Below are positions 1-9,439 of a stretch of 64,000 nucleotides of DNA, piece by piece. Position 1 is the first letter of the stretch. Every line of letters begins with the position of its first letter. The position numbers and the translations under genes were made by a program. Origin of the DNA: Candidula unifasciata (lineage: Eukaryota; Mollusca; Gastropoda; Stylommatophora; Geomitridae); contig CAJHNH020002090.1 in the NCBI GenBank assembly GCA_905116865.2, positions 84,501 through 148,500 on the forward strand, given 5' to 3'. Under the pieces are notes generated by a model. It did not search any database. It was not told the DNA's origin and saw only the letters and a program-made list of their open reading frames with translations.

Positions 1-37
1 GGAGGGGCTTGTGTTGTGTGTACACATTCTCAACACC
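1..37 (-). CDS. VPS45: VPS45 coding exon 12, partial (residues 457-468+)
   Basis: Immediately after a CTTCAG... CAG acceptor the minus strand reads GVENVYTQHKPL and runs out of the window at base 1. GVENVYTQH directly follows LKGLK in Vps45 proteins, so the exon continues correctly from exon 11. The rest of the exon (family block ET--L-KG-LKE--YPY) and the C-terminus must lie to the left of the window. Confidence 0.92.
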
Positions 38-252
38 CTGAAGTGAATGAGGCATGAGTAATCTCATGGTTACAAAATGCTGTATGGATGCGAAGATTTA
101 AAGTTTTAACATAAACTCAGTGGCATTAATATGAGGTGGCAATGTATCCCTTCCTGTATAATCTTCCTGTCTAGAAAAATTTTTATCATCATCATCATGC
201 AGTAAGTTTCTCACCAGCTCTCTCGCCTTGTGCACCTTCATATCCAAGCAGT

Positions 253-318
253 TCTCATACTAGAGACAGCATTACAGAAATAGATAATCTATTTCAAGCG
301 AGCGAAAGAAGAAGAAGA
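253..318 (+). mobile_element. 66-bp LINE-B 3' end (severely 5'-truncated)
   Basis: The last 66 bp of the LINE-B family, ending in ...GAACGAAAGAAGAAG-type sequence, are flanked by a 13-bp direct repeat ATATCCAAGCAGT (240-252 and 319-331). The same tail closes LINE-B at 52632 and, inverted, at 11807. The insert retains only the 3' UTR. Confidence 0.9.
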
Positions 319-331
319 ATATCCAAGCAGT

Positions 332-1156
332 CACTTATATCCTGTTCCATCTTCATGCTGATCAGCCCCTGCTCCTCCTTTCCGTTACCATGCCTTCTGC
401 TATTATTGTGGCACTTGATATGGCCAAAATATTTCAGCTTCCGAGACAAGATGTCTTCGTTTTCTTTTTTGTTTTCCTGAAATAAGTTGTCTGCATCAGC
501 AACTTTGTCTCTCATATAAATTTAACTGTCGTATGCTAGTTCATTCAGTGGTCCATAGAGTTGACGTTCCACTGTTGTTCTTTCTGGCCAAAAGATATGC
601 CTTAACCCACTGACTACCAAGCCCTTGCACTTTTCCAGACACCATGTATTTTACTGTGTACTAAAAATTTCATAGTTTCACAACAATTGGACAGCATCTC
701 ACAAAATTTAGTATTTTTGCGCCAAACTGAATGGAGGAAAAATTTAAAGAAAAAGTTTGATTATTTTGCTTTGCATCATCATCATCATCATCATGTGGCT
801 GTAGATTGGTGCAAAAAAGGCAACCGAAAGAGCCACGGAGGGGGAAATTCACCAATTAATTAAAAATAATGCTTGCTCAGAGTGTGTGTGTGTGGTGTTT
901 GGGGGTGGGTGGGATGTAAGGATGTTTATTGTGCTCTGTCTATGCATTGCATAAACTGATTTTCATTTAGTTTGTTAGTTCTTGATGTATGCTTTTTGTG
1001 TGTTTTGTTTTGTGTTTATTACATTTCTTCAGGGTGGCTTTCGATGCAACCCTCCAAGACATCTTGCTTTGCTGTATTGATTTTGCACTCATTAGCTGTA
1101 GTAATTCCATGTCTGACAGTAGCAGCTTGAGCTGGCCCCCCCAAAAAGTTCTTATT
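332..1156. other. VPS45 intron 11 sequence, no gene seen
   Basis: No coding exon or recognised element was found here. It holds a short (ATC)n run near 775-794 and GT-rich sequence near 880-915. The open frames in this stretch are short and lack family resemblance. Confidence 0.6.
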
Positions 1157-1318
1157 ATAGTGGTGGCTAAAAGTTAAACACCACCTAGTACTTGCATAAC
1201 TGATATTGAGCACTGAGGCTGTGTCAGTGGCATCATCATAATATAGTGGTGGCTAAAAGTTAAACACCACCTAGTACTTGCATAACTGATATTGAGCACT
1301 GAGGCTGTGTCAGTGGCA
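1157..1318. repeat. 86-bp tandem duplication
   Basis: Two near-identical 86-bp units start at 1157 and 1243 (ATAGTGGTGGCTAAAAGTTA...). The second unit ends at the LINE-D insertion point. The LINE-D target site GTGTCAGTGGCA is part of the duplicated unit, so the same 12-mer occurs three times: near 1221, at 1307 and at 1796. Confidence 0.9.
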
Positions 1319-1795
1319 TCATCATCATCATCAGGTAGATTGCCGACAGGCGTGGGCGATCATGCCTCTCCATAATCTGCGATCTCCTGCAGCATGTATC
1401 AGTTCGTGTGCCGACACACCTCCATGCCATGCAACAAGACTGTCAAGCATCTTCTCTCGTTGTCTTCCTCTATCTCTCCTTCCACATATCTTTCCAGTGG
1501 TCACAACATGTTCTATTTTCCCTCTTTTCATAACATGGCCGAAAAATGATGACTGTCTCCTTCTGATGTCTGTGATAAGTTGTCTTCGGCTCCTGCCTCT
1601 TTCAAAACCTCTTGGTTGCTCTTTTTGGCCGTCCAAGGTATTCTAAGCATTCTTCTGTAAAACCACATCTCCGAGGCCTCCAGAAATTGTTTGGCCTGCC
1701 TACCGATTGTCCAGGATTCACAGCCATATGTTAAAACTGGATGTATGTAGCAAGCAATAATTCTTTTTCTAACTCTCAATGACAAGGCTATATTG
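1319..1795 (-). mobile_element. LINE-D (RTE-like) 3' fragment
   Basis: This is a 477-bp 5'-truncated non-LTR retrotransposon end, flanked by a 12-bp TSD GTGTCAGTGGCA (1307-1318 and 1796-1807). On the minus strand it carries the C-terminal part of the reverse transcriptase protein: the block YGCESWTIGRQAKQFLEASE, WFYRRMLRIPW, then FFGHVMKRGKIEHVVTTGK and GRRDRGRQREKMLDSL. Two frames are needed, so it is broken. The 3' tail is (GAT)n, seen as CATCATCAT on the plus strand. Other copies are at 2776, 6392 and 63212. Confidence 0.88.
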
Positions 1796-2028
1796 GTGTC
1801 AGTGGCAAATTATGCTAAATGAAACAATTTTAACTCTTCCTCTAATTGGAATCAGATTCGTGGCTGGCTGATAATTTATAAAGCACTAGGCTACATCAAC
1901 AACCTTTCTAATCCTACAGCTGAACTAGATTAGTGATCTCGTAGCAATGACACAGATGTTCAACATATTGGCATTTGGACAGTAACAGCACAAATTTTGA
2001 AAATAGTGCATACTAAAAAAATACCCAC

Positions 2029-2136
2029 CTTCAGTCCTTTCAAAAGCCTTTTTGTTATTGCTACAGCATCCTGGATACTAAACAAATCACTTCCCCTACC
2101 TTTCTTTCCACCGTAGTCCAAAACTGCTTGCACCAT
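2029..2136 (-). CDS. VPS45: VPS45 coding exon 11 (residues 421-456)
   Basis: The exon has 108 nt, 36 codons: [20 protein letters not shown] followed by [16 protein letters not shown]. It is the 'YGGK--RGSDLFSP-DAVAITK' block unique to Vps45 within the SM family, so it separates this gene from Sly1, Vps33 and Munc18. The acceptor is TCTTACAG and the donor GTGGGT. Confidence 0.95.
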
Positions 2137-2775
2137 CTGTAAGAGGAGTGACAAAAACCATACAGGTTTCTCAAAATTTTTACTCCCTGAGTACCAGAAG
2201 CTTTTACTGAAGATGCCCATTTGTATAAATTACCTATAGGAAAATTAACCTTTCAAGCTAGATTTCTGAGTATGCTGTGACCCCACAGAAAGACTAGAAC
2301 ATGTTGGGTGAGATTCACAAAAGTGCTTTCACAAACTGTTTGCGATGAAAGAGTTAAACACCATCACCATTAGAAAACACTATCAAAAGCAAAACTTTCG
2401 ACACATTGCAACTATATCAGGAATGGATGTTGTCAGCAGTTTTGAATCAATTTTTGTATTTAAAAAATTACAGCTTTGTCTCGTAAATTAAAATATAAAA
2501 AATCATGGCATAAACCTGCATTAATTAATTATGTGGTGCACTTACAAGAAAAATCATAGTTAAGTATCTTAATTAATATAATGTATATTAAAAGCTAAAA
2601 ATAAAAGTAGCAACAATATTAAACAGAACAGCAACAGAAGTAGTTGAGATCAGCAGCTGCATCTGCTAAACAAAATTATACAAAACTGCAACAGAAGGAG
2701 TCATCAGCAAACTCTGAGTCATGCAACTTCCTGCTTGATGGAAATTTCTCTCTTCCACTTTTCCCTAACTTTATA
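2137..2775. other. VPS45 intron 10 sequence, no gene seen
   Basis: AT-rich intron sequence with no recognised element or conserved reading frame. Confidence 0.6.
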
Positions 2776-3327
2776 TCATCATCATCAAGTGCCTTGCCGA
2801 CTGACGTGGGTGATCATGCCTCTCCACAATCTACAATTTGCACCTGCATGTATCAGTTTGTGTGTTGACACACACACAAAAAAGGCTGTCAAGAATCTAC
2901 TCATGCTCTCTTCCTCTGTTTCTCTTTCCATAAATCCTTCTAGTGGTCACAACATGTTCTATTTGTCCTCTTATCATAACATGACCAGAAAAAACGACTC
3001 TTTTTCTGATGTTTCTGATATGTTGTCTTCGAACACTTGACCCTTTCAAAGAGTTCTGGGCTGTCCTTCTTAGCCATCCAAGGAATCCTAAAGATTCTTC
3101 TGTAAAACCACATCTCCAAGGCCTCAAGATATTGTTCGGCTTGTTTATTAATTGTCCAGGATTCACAGCCGTATGTTAAAACTGGCTCTATATAGCATGC
3201 GAGAATTATTTTTCTAACTTCCAATGACATGGATTTATTGCACAAAATGTTCTTCATTTTATAAAAGCCAGTTTTAGCCTGTGCTACTCTGTTATTTATC
3301 CCTGTGACAGCTAGTGCACCCAATTAA
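2776..3327 (-). mobile_element. LINE-D (RTE-like) 3' fragment
   Basis: Second copy of the LINE-D end. The minus strand reads GINNRVAQAKTGFYKMKNIL, YIEPVLTYGCESWTINKQAE, WFYRRIFRIPWMAKK and a frameshifted SGHVMIRGQIEHVVTTRRIYG, ending in (GAT)n near 2776. It is more diverged than the copies at 1319 and 6392 and has lost part of the C-terminal tail. The 5' end is approximate and no convincing TSD was seen. Confidence 0.82.
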
Positions 3328-3421
3328 CAACACTTTGATCAGATTCTGGCTCTGGTAGTGGTTAGGATCCTTTTCACAAATTCTAAAATTATGAATGATA
3401 AAAAAGATGCATTATACATAC

Positions 3422-3580
3422 GGCTCTATGTTCACTTGAGACTCCCCTTTGTTTAAGAGTTTCAACAAGACCAGACACATCATTGTTGCTGTGGCTCTCA
3501 TAACGCAGGGCATACAACATCACCAGCCTCAGCATGTCAATGTGTCGGACTTTGTCACTGGCAATCAGTGATCGAATGCG
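3422..3580 (-). CDS. VPS45: VPS45 coding exon 10 (residues 368-420)
   Basis: The exon has 159 nt, 53 codons: RIRSLIASDKVRHIDMLRLV, then MLYALRYESHSNNDVSGLVE and TLKQRGVSSEHRA. It matches the 'D--RLVMLYALRYE' helix of Vps45. The exon end was set at the canonical GTATGT donor after Ala, giving [12 protein letters not shown] with exon 11, equivalent to the family's RKLVSAVVEYGG. Confidence 0.93.
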
Positions 3581-4952
3581 CTATATAAAGAAGCAAATGT
3601 AAAACTGAATTCACCACAAATCTGCATTAAAATATAGTGTGGGTACATAAAATACACAGAAGCATACAAATGCAGGCTTGAAGAACCACTTTGCCTGTAG
3701 TTAAACTTTAAAATCGTCCCTGATTTGTGAATATGGCGATTCTCTGGGCAACAGGTGAAGGGTAGCCAAAACAAATCATGCACTGGTAACATTAAAACGT
3801 GAGAAAATATTTCATCTTGAAATAATAAGCACAGTAAAATGATTACATCATGCTGAAATATCAATCAATCAGGTACCATTTCTACAGTGATGGTTGGCTG
3901 CAATGGATCTGTAATTATATCTCTCATTTTGATTTTACACTCTCTAAGACTTGTTTATTCATCTGTCTTTCCTCCAGTACATATTTTAAAAAGAGTGTTA
4001 AGTCTTCTAATGCTGCCAAAATATTTCACTTGTTTCTTTTTCATTGCTGGCAGCACCTCTCTTTAAGGCTGAATTATAGTATACAATACATAGAAAGTAT
4101 TATAAACAGTGCCTATTTTTAAAAGATTCTTTCTTCTCATGCTTTTGGCTCACTGGGTATATGGCAGTGACTCCATATTTTTTATAGACCAACTGGCAGT
4201 CAACGGGTGACGTAGTCAGCATCACAACAACCTTTACTTTCCATTAGATTAGCTGGTACCCATTTTGGGATGGGTCAGCTTGGGAGCCAGACATATATTT
4301 TTTTCCAATATACATAAAACTAAGAGTGCAGCCTCTGGACGAATAATCCATTCCTGGAAGATATCAGATCATGCACACTTGATCATTACAGGAAAAAAAA
4401 GTTGATCCAGTTTATTTCTGATGTCACTCTTGTGTCCAGATATAAAATGCAATCCTTGTCTTAGTTATGGATATCATTAAAAAAAAATCTCTTAATTATT
4501 TTTAATAAAATTTTAAGTCATGGTTTAAAATTGTAGATGACTATTTGTAAAGATAACAGCTAAACTCATGTACTGTTTGAGAAGAATTTTTTTTACATAT
4601 AAGGAAATAAAGTTTCTTGATACATTAACAATCTAAACTGCTGACAGAAGAGGCATAAAAAGACAATCTGCAGTGTGATGTCAGCAGCTTGTGAGAATAG
4701 GTCAATTAGATCATATAATTGTTGTTCCACAAGTTGTTTGTTTTAGTTTAGATTTTTTAAATATTTCTTAAAACCTTTCCGCATCGTTGATGTTTTCAGA
4801 CATTGTTCATTTTTGTGTATGATGATGCTCAAAGAGGATAAAGTGTTAACACAGATAACATATTACAACAAATGATGTTGAAGTGAAAAAAGACAGGAAA
4901 TAAAAATAAGAGACCTTTAAACAGGTATAGCCTATAGGTTCTATGTGCTTAC
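3581..4952. other. VPS45 intron 9, no gene seen
   Basis: No coding sequence was found. A GC-richer block at about 4140-4310, with the short palindrome-like ACCCATTTTGGGATGGGT, looks like a repeat but could not be classified. The remainder is AT-rich. Confidence 0.55.
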
Positions 4953-5120
4953 CTGCAATAGTGCAGAGTGGTCTCCATGACAAGCTATTTCCTGCTCTGT
5001 CTCGGAGACTTCCAGTAACAGATGTGCTCCCACCAGACGAGAAAGCTCCCCTACAACTGTCACATGTTTGGAAACGGTACCTGACATTTTCTTGAACTGT
5101 GGGTAGTTTTCTACAAATGC
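4953..5120 (-). CDS. VPS45: VPS45 coding exon 9 (residues 312-367)
   Basis: The exon has 168 nt, 56 codons: [20 protein letters not shown], then [20 protein letters not shown] and [16 protein letters not shown]. This is the highly conserved '[15 protein letters not shown]' segment of SM domain 3. The acceptor is TTCATAG and the donor GTAAGC, phase 0 at both ends. Confidence 0.95.
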
Positions 5121-5171
5121 CTATGAAAACAAAACAGATTATTACAACAGTGTTCACTTTCTATTGCTGAT

Positions 5172-6112
5172 GTTAGTTAGTTAGTTAGTTAGTTGGGTTA
5201 TCATCATTGCACTCCGGACATGTCCATAGGTGCTCAGATCCTCCCCTCAGTATGAATCCCAACGTCCGATGGCTAATAGTACCAGTTCTATGTTGATTAA
5301 CAAATCTTCTGACGTGTCCGGTGTGCGTCTCGTTTTTTGCTGTGCCGATCTTAATTCCCAAGTCTGCCATTCTGGCGAGTGATGTGGATTTACTGCCACC
5401 AAAGTCCTCTATCCTTCCCATTTCTCTGAGGGCATTGATAATATCAGCATGATCCATAGGCCGACCGTCGGTAGTGATAGCGGATCCAGCCAGCCTGTCA
5501 GCTCTTTCATTTCCATCGACGCCTGCGTGTCCCGGAACAAAAATAAAGGTGACTCCTCGCACAGTGGACTTCTGAATTGATTCAAGCCATTGTCTTCGCA
5601 CTGAACCTGCCTGAACCCTCCGGATCATACTCATTGAATCACTGAGTATACATATGCGGGTGTATTTTTGTGTTTCAAGCCAGGCAAACGCTTGCGTCAC
5701 TGCCATCACCTCCATCGTCATGCTGCTGGTTGTCATGGAGAAGGCGCCGTTGGCTTCTTTGACTGTTCTGTCCGCTGAGCGTGCTGTAAATGCCCATGCG
5801 CTTCTTCTTTGGCGTATAACGGATCCGTCTGTATAGATTAGTGCATCTGCTTCGTCTGAATTTTCACCGATGAGAGCGTTGACCTCTGCATTAACAGCAA
5901 CAGGATTCTCTTCTCTACATCGCCTGTTGAGTGTGACAATACAGGAAAATGTACAAATAAACGCCTGAGGCACAGGTATCCATTCTGCACCAGGTATGAT
6001 GTCGGTTAGGCTGCATATTTGCCTAATAACATCTTCTGCTGATGTACCCAGGGAAAACTCAACCCTTTCACCTCTCAACCTGCCTTGTTTACTCCAAAGG
6101 AAAGGTAACACC
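5172..6112 (-). mobile_element. LINE-A 3' end with open RNase H domain
   Basis: The minus-strand frame 5185-6111 (308 codons) carries an RNase H domain. The catalytic positions read YTDGS (Asp 95), MTMEV (Glu 134), LSDSM (Asp 158) and NERADRLAG (Asp 205). A short cysteine motif CPEC sits at the end. In the jockey/I group of LINEs such a domain follows the reverse transcriptase and is thought to remove RNA template. The frame is open, but the reverse transcriptase upstream is absent, so this is a 5'-truncated copy. The tail is (GTTA)n on the plus strand at 5172-5194. The start codon is arbitrary because the true protein begins far upstream. Confidence 0.85.
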
Positions 6113-6391
6113 AGTATATTTGGAACAAAGCAGGATGCAGAAGCTGCCGGATCTAAGGGCCTAGTCTTCCCTGCCGTAACAGTAAGTTTTCATGTTGCAC
6201 TTCCTCTTCCTTGGATCCACCCCAATGGGTTCCTCCGCCCGAAGCTAATGGCACAATATGGGATTTCAGGTTTGGAATACGCCGCCCAACATTCGGCGAA
6301 GACAGAAGACAGGTGGTACCAGCTAGTGTTATACTGTAGGTCAGTCATATCTGACCAAGACCTGACCTTCTGTCAATGTTTCACATGCATA
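6113..6391. other. Unassigned repeat-like segment between LINE-A and LINE-D
   Basis: This segment is GC-richer than the intron average and holds no conserved reading frame. It may be more of the LINE-A copy or a separate old insertion; the junction with LINE-A near 6112 could not be fixed. Confidence 0.4.
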
Positions 6392-7700
6392 TAACACCAT
6401 CATCATCATCAGGTGCCTTGCCGATTGGCGTGGGCGATCATGCCTCCCCATAATCTGCGATCTCCTGCAGCATGTATTAGTTCGGGTGCCGACACACCTC
6501 CATGCCATGCAACAAGACTGTCAAGCATCTTCTCTCGTTGTCTTCCTCTATCTCTTTTTCCACAGATCTTTCCAGTGGTCACAACATGTTCTATTTTCCC
6601 TCTTCTCATAACATGGCCGAAAAATGATGACTGTCTCCTTCTGATGTCTCTGATAAGCTGTCTTCGGGCTCCCGCCTCTTTCAAAACCTCTTGGTTGTTC
6701 TTTTTGGCTGTCCAAGGTATTCTAAGCATTCTTCTGTAAAACCACATCTCTGAGGCCTCTAAAAATTGTTTGGCCTGCCTACCGATTACATCCATATGTT
6801 AAAACTGGATGTATGTAGCAAGCAATAATTCTTTTTCTAACTCTCAATGGCACAAGATGTTTTTCATTTTATAAAATGCAGTTTTTGCCTGTCCAATTCT
6901 GTTTCTTATTTCAGTTATGCATCTTCCATCTGATGTTATCCATGTGCCCAGATACTTAAATTTCTGTACTTGTCCTAAAATAACACCATTGACTTTTATT
7001 ACACATTTAGGAATAATTTGTTTCTTTGATACCACCATTACTTCAGTCTTCCCATTATTCAAACTAAGGCCCATTCTTCCACTTTCTAACACCACAATGT
7101 CTATCATTTCCTGTAATTCTTTCTGACTTGTTGCTATCAAGACTGTGTCATCAGCATAACGTAAATTGTTTATATTGTGCCCACCAACCACAATTCCGGG
7201 CATATCAATTAAAGATCTCCTTACTATATTCCTTCCCACCCGAGTAAATAATTATGTGCTGATCTGAATACTTTTCCCCTGCTCCTGGCCATCGCATTTC
7301 ACTAATTCCTAATATGTTGATGTTCATTCTCTTCATTTCCATCATGATGTTATCCAGCTTTCCGTTTTGTATGAGTGTTCTGACATTCCATGTACCAATG
7401 TTCATGATGTTTCTACCATTAACTTTTTCTACAGTAGCTGGATGACGGTCGGGTATCACCCGTAGAGCATGATGCTCCCTACCGGACGAGGTGATTCAAC
7501 CGGAATCCCCATTCACGTCGTTCTCTAAATACATATTATTTTGAGGCATGATTTTCTTGGGATAATACAGCGGTGCTTTCCCCTTGCCTTCCGCCGGTTT
7601 GTATATGGTTTGACTCCAATAGCCTTTGTCTAAAGAGACTTACCCTGCAAGGCAGCAGGGGGGAGAGGAACTTGCTAAAGGCCACCTTTGCCTTGGTGAC
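6392..7700 (-). mobile_element. LINE-D (RTE-like), internally deleted
   Basis: The minus strand shows, from the 5' side, a probable 5' leader (7460-7700) and the beginning of an apurinic-type endonuclease (NIGTWNVRTLIQNGKLD, then NILGISEMRW; ~7270-7420). Near 7236 it jumps abruptly into the reverse transcriptase palm (NNLRYADDTVLIATSQKEL, LSLNNGKTEVM; 6844-7239). The FFGHVMRRGKIEHVVTTGK end and a (GAT)n tail at 6392 follow. The rest of the endonuclease and the N-terminal half of the RT are missing, so about 2 kb of the element was deleted while both ends remain. The 5' limit is approximate. Confidence 0.82.
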
Positions 7701-7742
7701 TATTGTTCTAATTTCTGCAGGAAATCGTGCATCAGATGTCTA

Positions 7743-7832
<90 letters not shown>

Positions 7833-7990
7833 CACCCACTCACCCACTCACTCACTCCCTCACTCTCTCTTTCACTCACTCACTCACTCACTCACTCACT
7901 CACTCACTCACTCACTCACTCACTCACTCACTCACTCACTCTCTCACTTACTCTCTTTCTCACTCACTCACTCACTCACACTCATACGCA
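7743..7990. repeat. (CT)n / (CACT)n compound microsatellite
   Basis: Plus strand: about 85 bp of CT repeats (7743-7829), then about 150 bp of CACT/CTCACC repeats (7830-7980). On the VPS45 sense strand this reads TGAG repeats followed by GA repeats, starting about 45 nt after the exon 8 donor. Long open frames across it (His/Thr/Ser/Leu-rich) are a consequence of the repeat. Confidence 0.97.
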
Positions 7991-8034
7991 CAAGCACAAC
8001 CAGTGACAAAATTTATTATCTCGTAGATAAGTAC

Positions 8035-8145
8035 CTTCATATCAGCAATAGACTCCACTTTTGCTTGACTTTTAGACTTTTTCTGAAACTCTTCCATCAG
8101 TTCTTTAATGTTAGATCCAATTTCTCCAAAATTCATGTACATATT
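8035..8145 (-). CDS. VPS45: VPS45 coding exon 8 (residues 275-311)
   Basis: The exon has 111 nt, 37 codons, [20 protein letters not shown], then a lysine-rich linker and VESIADMK. The polypyrimidine tract before its acceptor is an almost pure T run. The donor is AAG|GTACTT, weaker than the GTRAGT consensus at +3 to +5. About 45 nt downstream the intron enters a long TGAG/GA repeat that offers many perfect GTGAGT hexamers (see findings). Confidence 0.94.
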
Positions 8146-8881
8146 CTTAAAAAAAAAAATGTAAAAACAGGCTTGAAAATAAAAGGCATCTTTGAGCTAT
8201 AAAACTAATTTTAGCTATTTGTTTTATCTTAGACGAAGACTAACATATTCGTTCACCCAAAATGTGCACACAAAATAAGTATATGTGCACAAATACTCTT
8301 AAACTAATTCTAAATCGTGGGGGGAAAGCTAGCTACTATGTGAATAACTGATATTCAAGAATTCCTTTGAACAGCAGCAACAGGATAACTGTTTATGGTA
8401 AAAAGAGACAGTTGTCCTTACAGTCTGATATAAACACACACACAAGCATTTCCAATTTTTTTAAAAATATATTTAATGATTAATTTATATATATTGTGAT
8501 CTTCTCTGCATACTAATATCTCTTTTTTTTTTTAACTATATTTTGTTTAAACAAATACTCTCATTATGTTCTCTATGCAATGCATTTACATGATAATATT
8601 CAAAATAAGGCTGCACCTGTTGCTTTCTTTTTAATTTACATTATTCAAACTGCTTTTTTGACCAATTTGAAAGCAAGAAGGTCACAATTTAGTAGCAACT
8701 GTGACCAGTTAGAAATTAGATCCTGCTTTTACCTAAGCAGGGGAAGAAAATGTGAGACATAATTTTCAATAACAAACTTTATTTTTTTTTATAATGATTC
8801 CTTTTTTGGGACTATCTTCACCTTCACCTTGTAGAATTATTGGGGTTAAATTGTGAAACACTTAAGAAAATAAAATCTTAC
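8146..8881. other. VPS45 intron 7, no gene seen
   Basis: AT-rich intron with several T runs; no recognised element. Confidence 0.65.
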
Positions 8882-9016
8882 ATTAGCATAGAATTCATCA
8901 TGCTCAGCTGACAGGACTACCTCCTGCAGATCTTTGGAAACCCCTGGAATTGATGACAGATTAATGCGGTTGTTGGAGATGGTCAGCAACTCATGAACCA
9001 TAGCTTGATAAGTCCA
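8882..9016 (-). CDS. VPS45: VPS45 coding exon 7 (residues 230-274)
   Basis: The exon has 135 nt, 45 codons, beginning [11 protein letters not shown] (Trp directly after the LLNQ of exon 6, as in the family). [20 protein letters not shown] and [10 protein letters not shown] follow. The 'LS-DEFY' region is part of the conserved SM domain 3a. The acceptor follows a GTTTTTAG tract; the donor is GTAAGA. Confidence 0.95.
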
Positions 9017-9439
9017 CTAAAAACCAAAAAGCAAAAATTATTTTTATATGATTCTCATTCACAATTAGGATATTAACATAAGATCAATTTCTTCATTGTA
9101 TGTTGCAAAAAGTGACTGAATGGCTAGCGCAAAAAATAAAAAAACATACAGAATACTAAATATGGCATATGTCCTGGCTAGCCAAACCTGCTGAAAACCC
9201 GACAGACCAGATCTGAAGGGCTTATTATGTAAGGAGATAAGATCGAAAATGCAGTAATAGCTTTCACCCTAATGAATAATGGGCTAAAGGAAGACAATAA
9301 GATAAGTATCTGAATAGCTAGACTAAACTGAATAATAAGAAAGAAGCCATATTTGCAATTCTCATGAATATCTGGGATGGCCAACAAGTATACTTACACA
9401 TGCTAATGACAAATGAGAAATAAATATTTAATAACACTT
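9017..9439. other. VPS45 intron 6 start, no gene seen
   Basis: AT-rich; the only open frame (minus, 9178-9387) has no recognisable domain. Confidence 0.55.

Noticed and set aside
1528..1785. Plus- and minus-strand ORF pairs over the LINE-D ends (also 6413-6739)
   Set aside because: Only the minus-strand frames match the LINE protein; the plus-strand ones are mirror frames.
4140..4310. Possible additional SINE in intron 9
   Set aside because: No A/B boxes, no TSD and no second copy in the window.
7626..8026. Two overlapping plus-strand open frames rich in Ser, Leu, His and Thr
   Set aside because: They are translations of the CT/CACT microsatellite; any repeat free of stops gives such frames.
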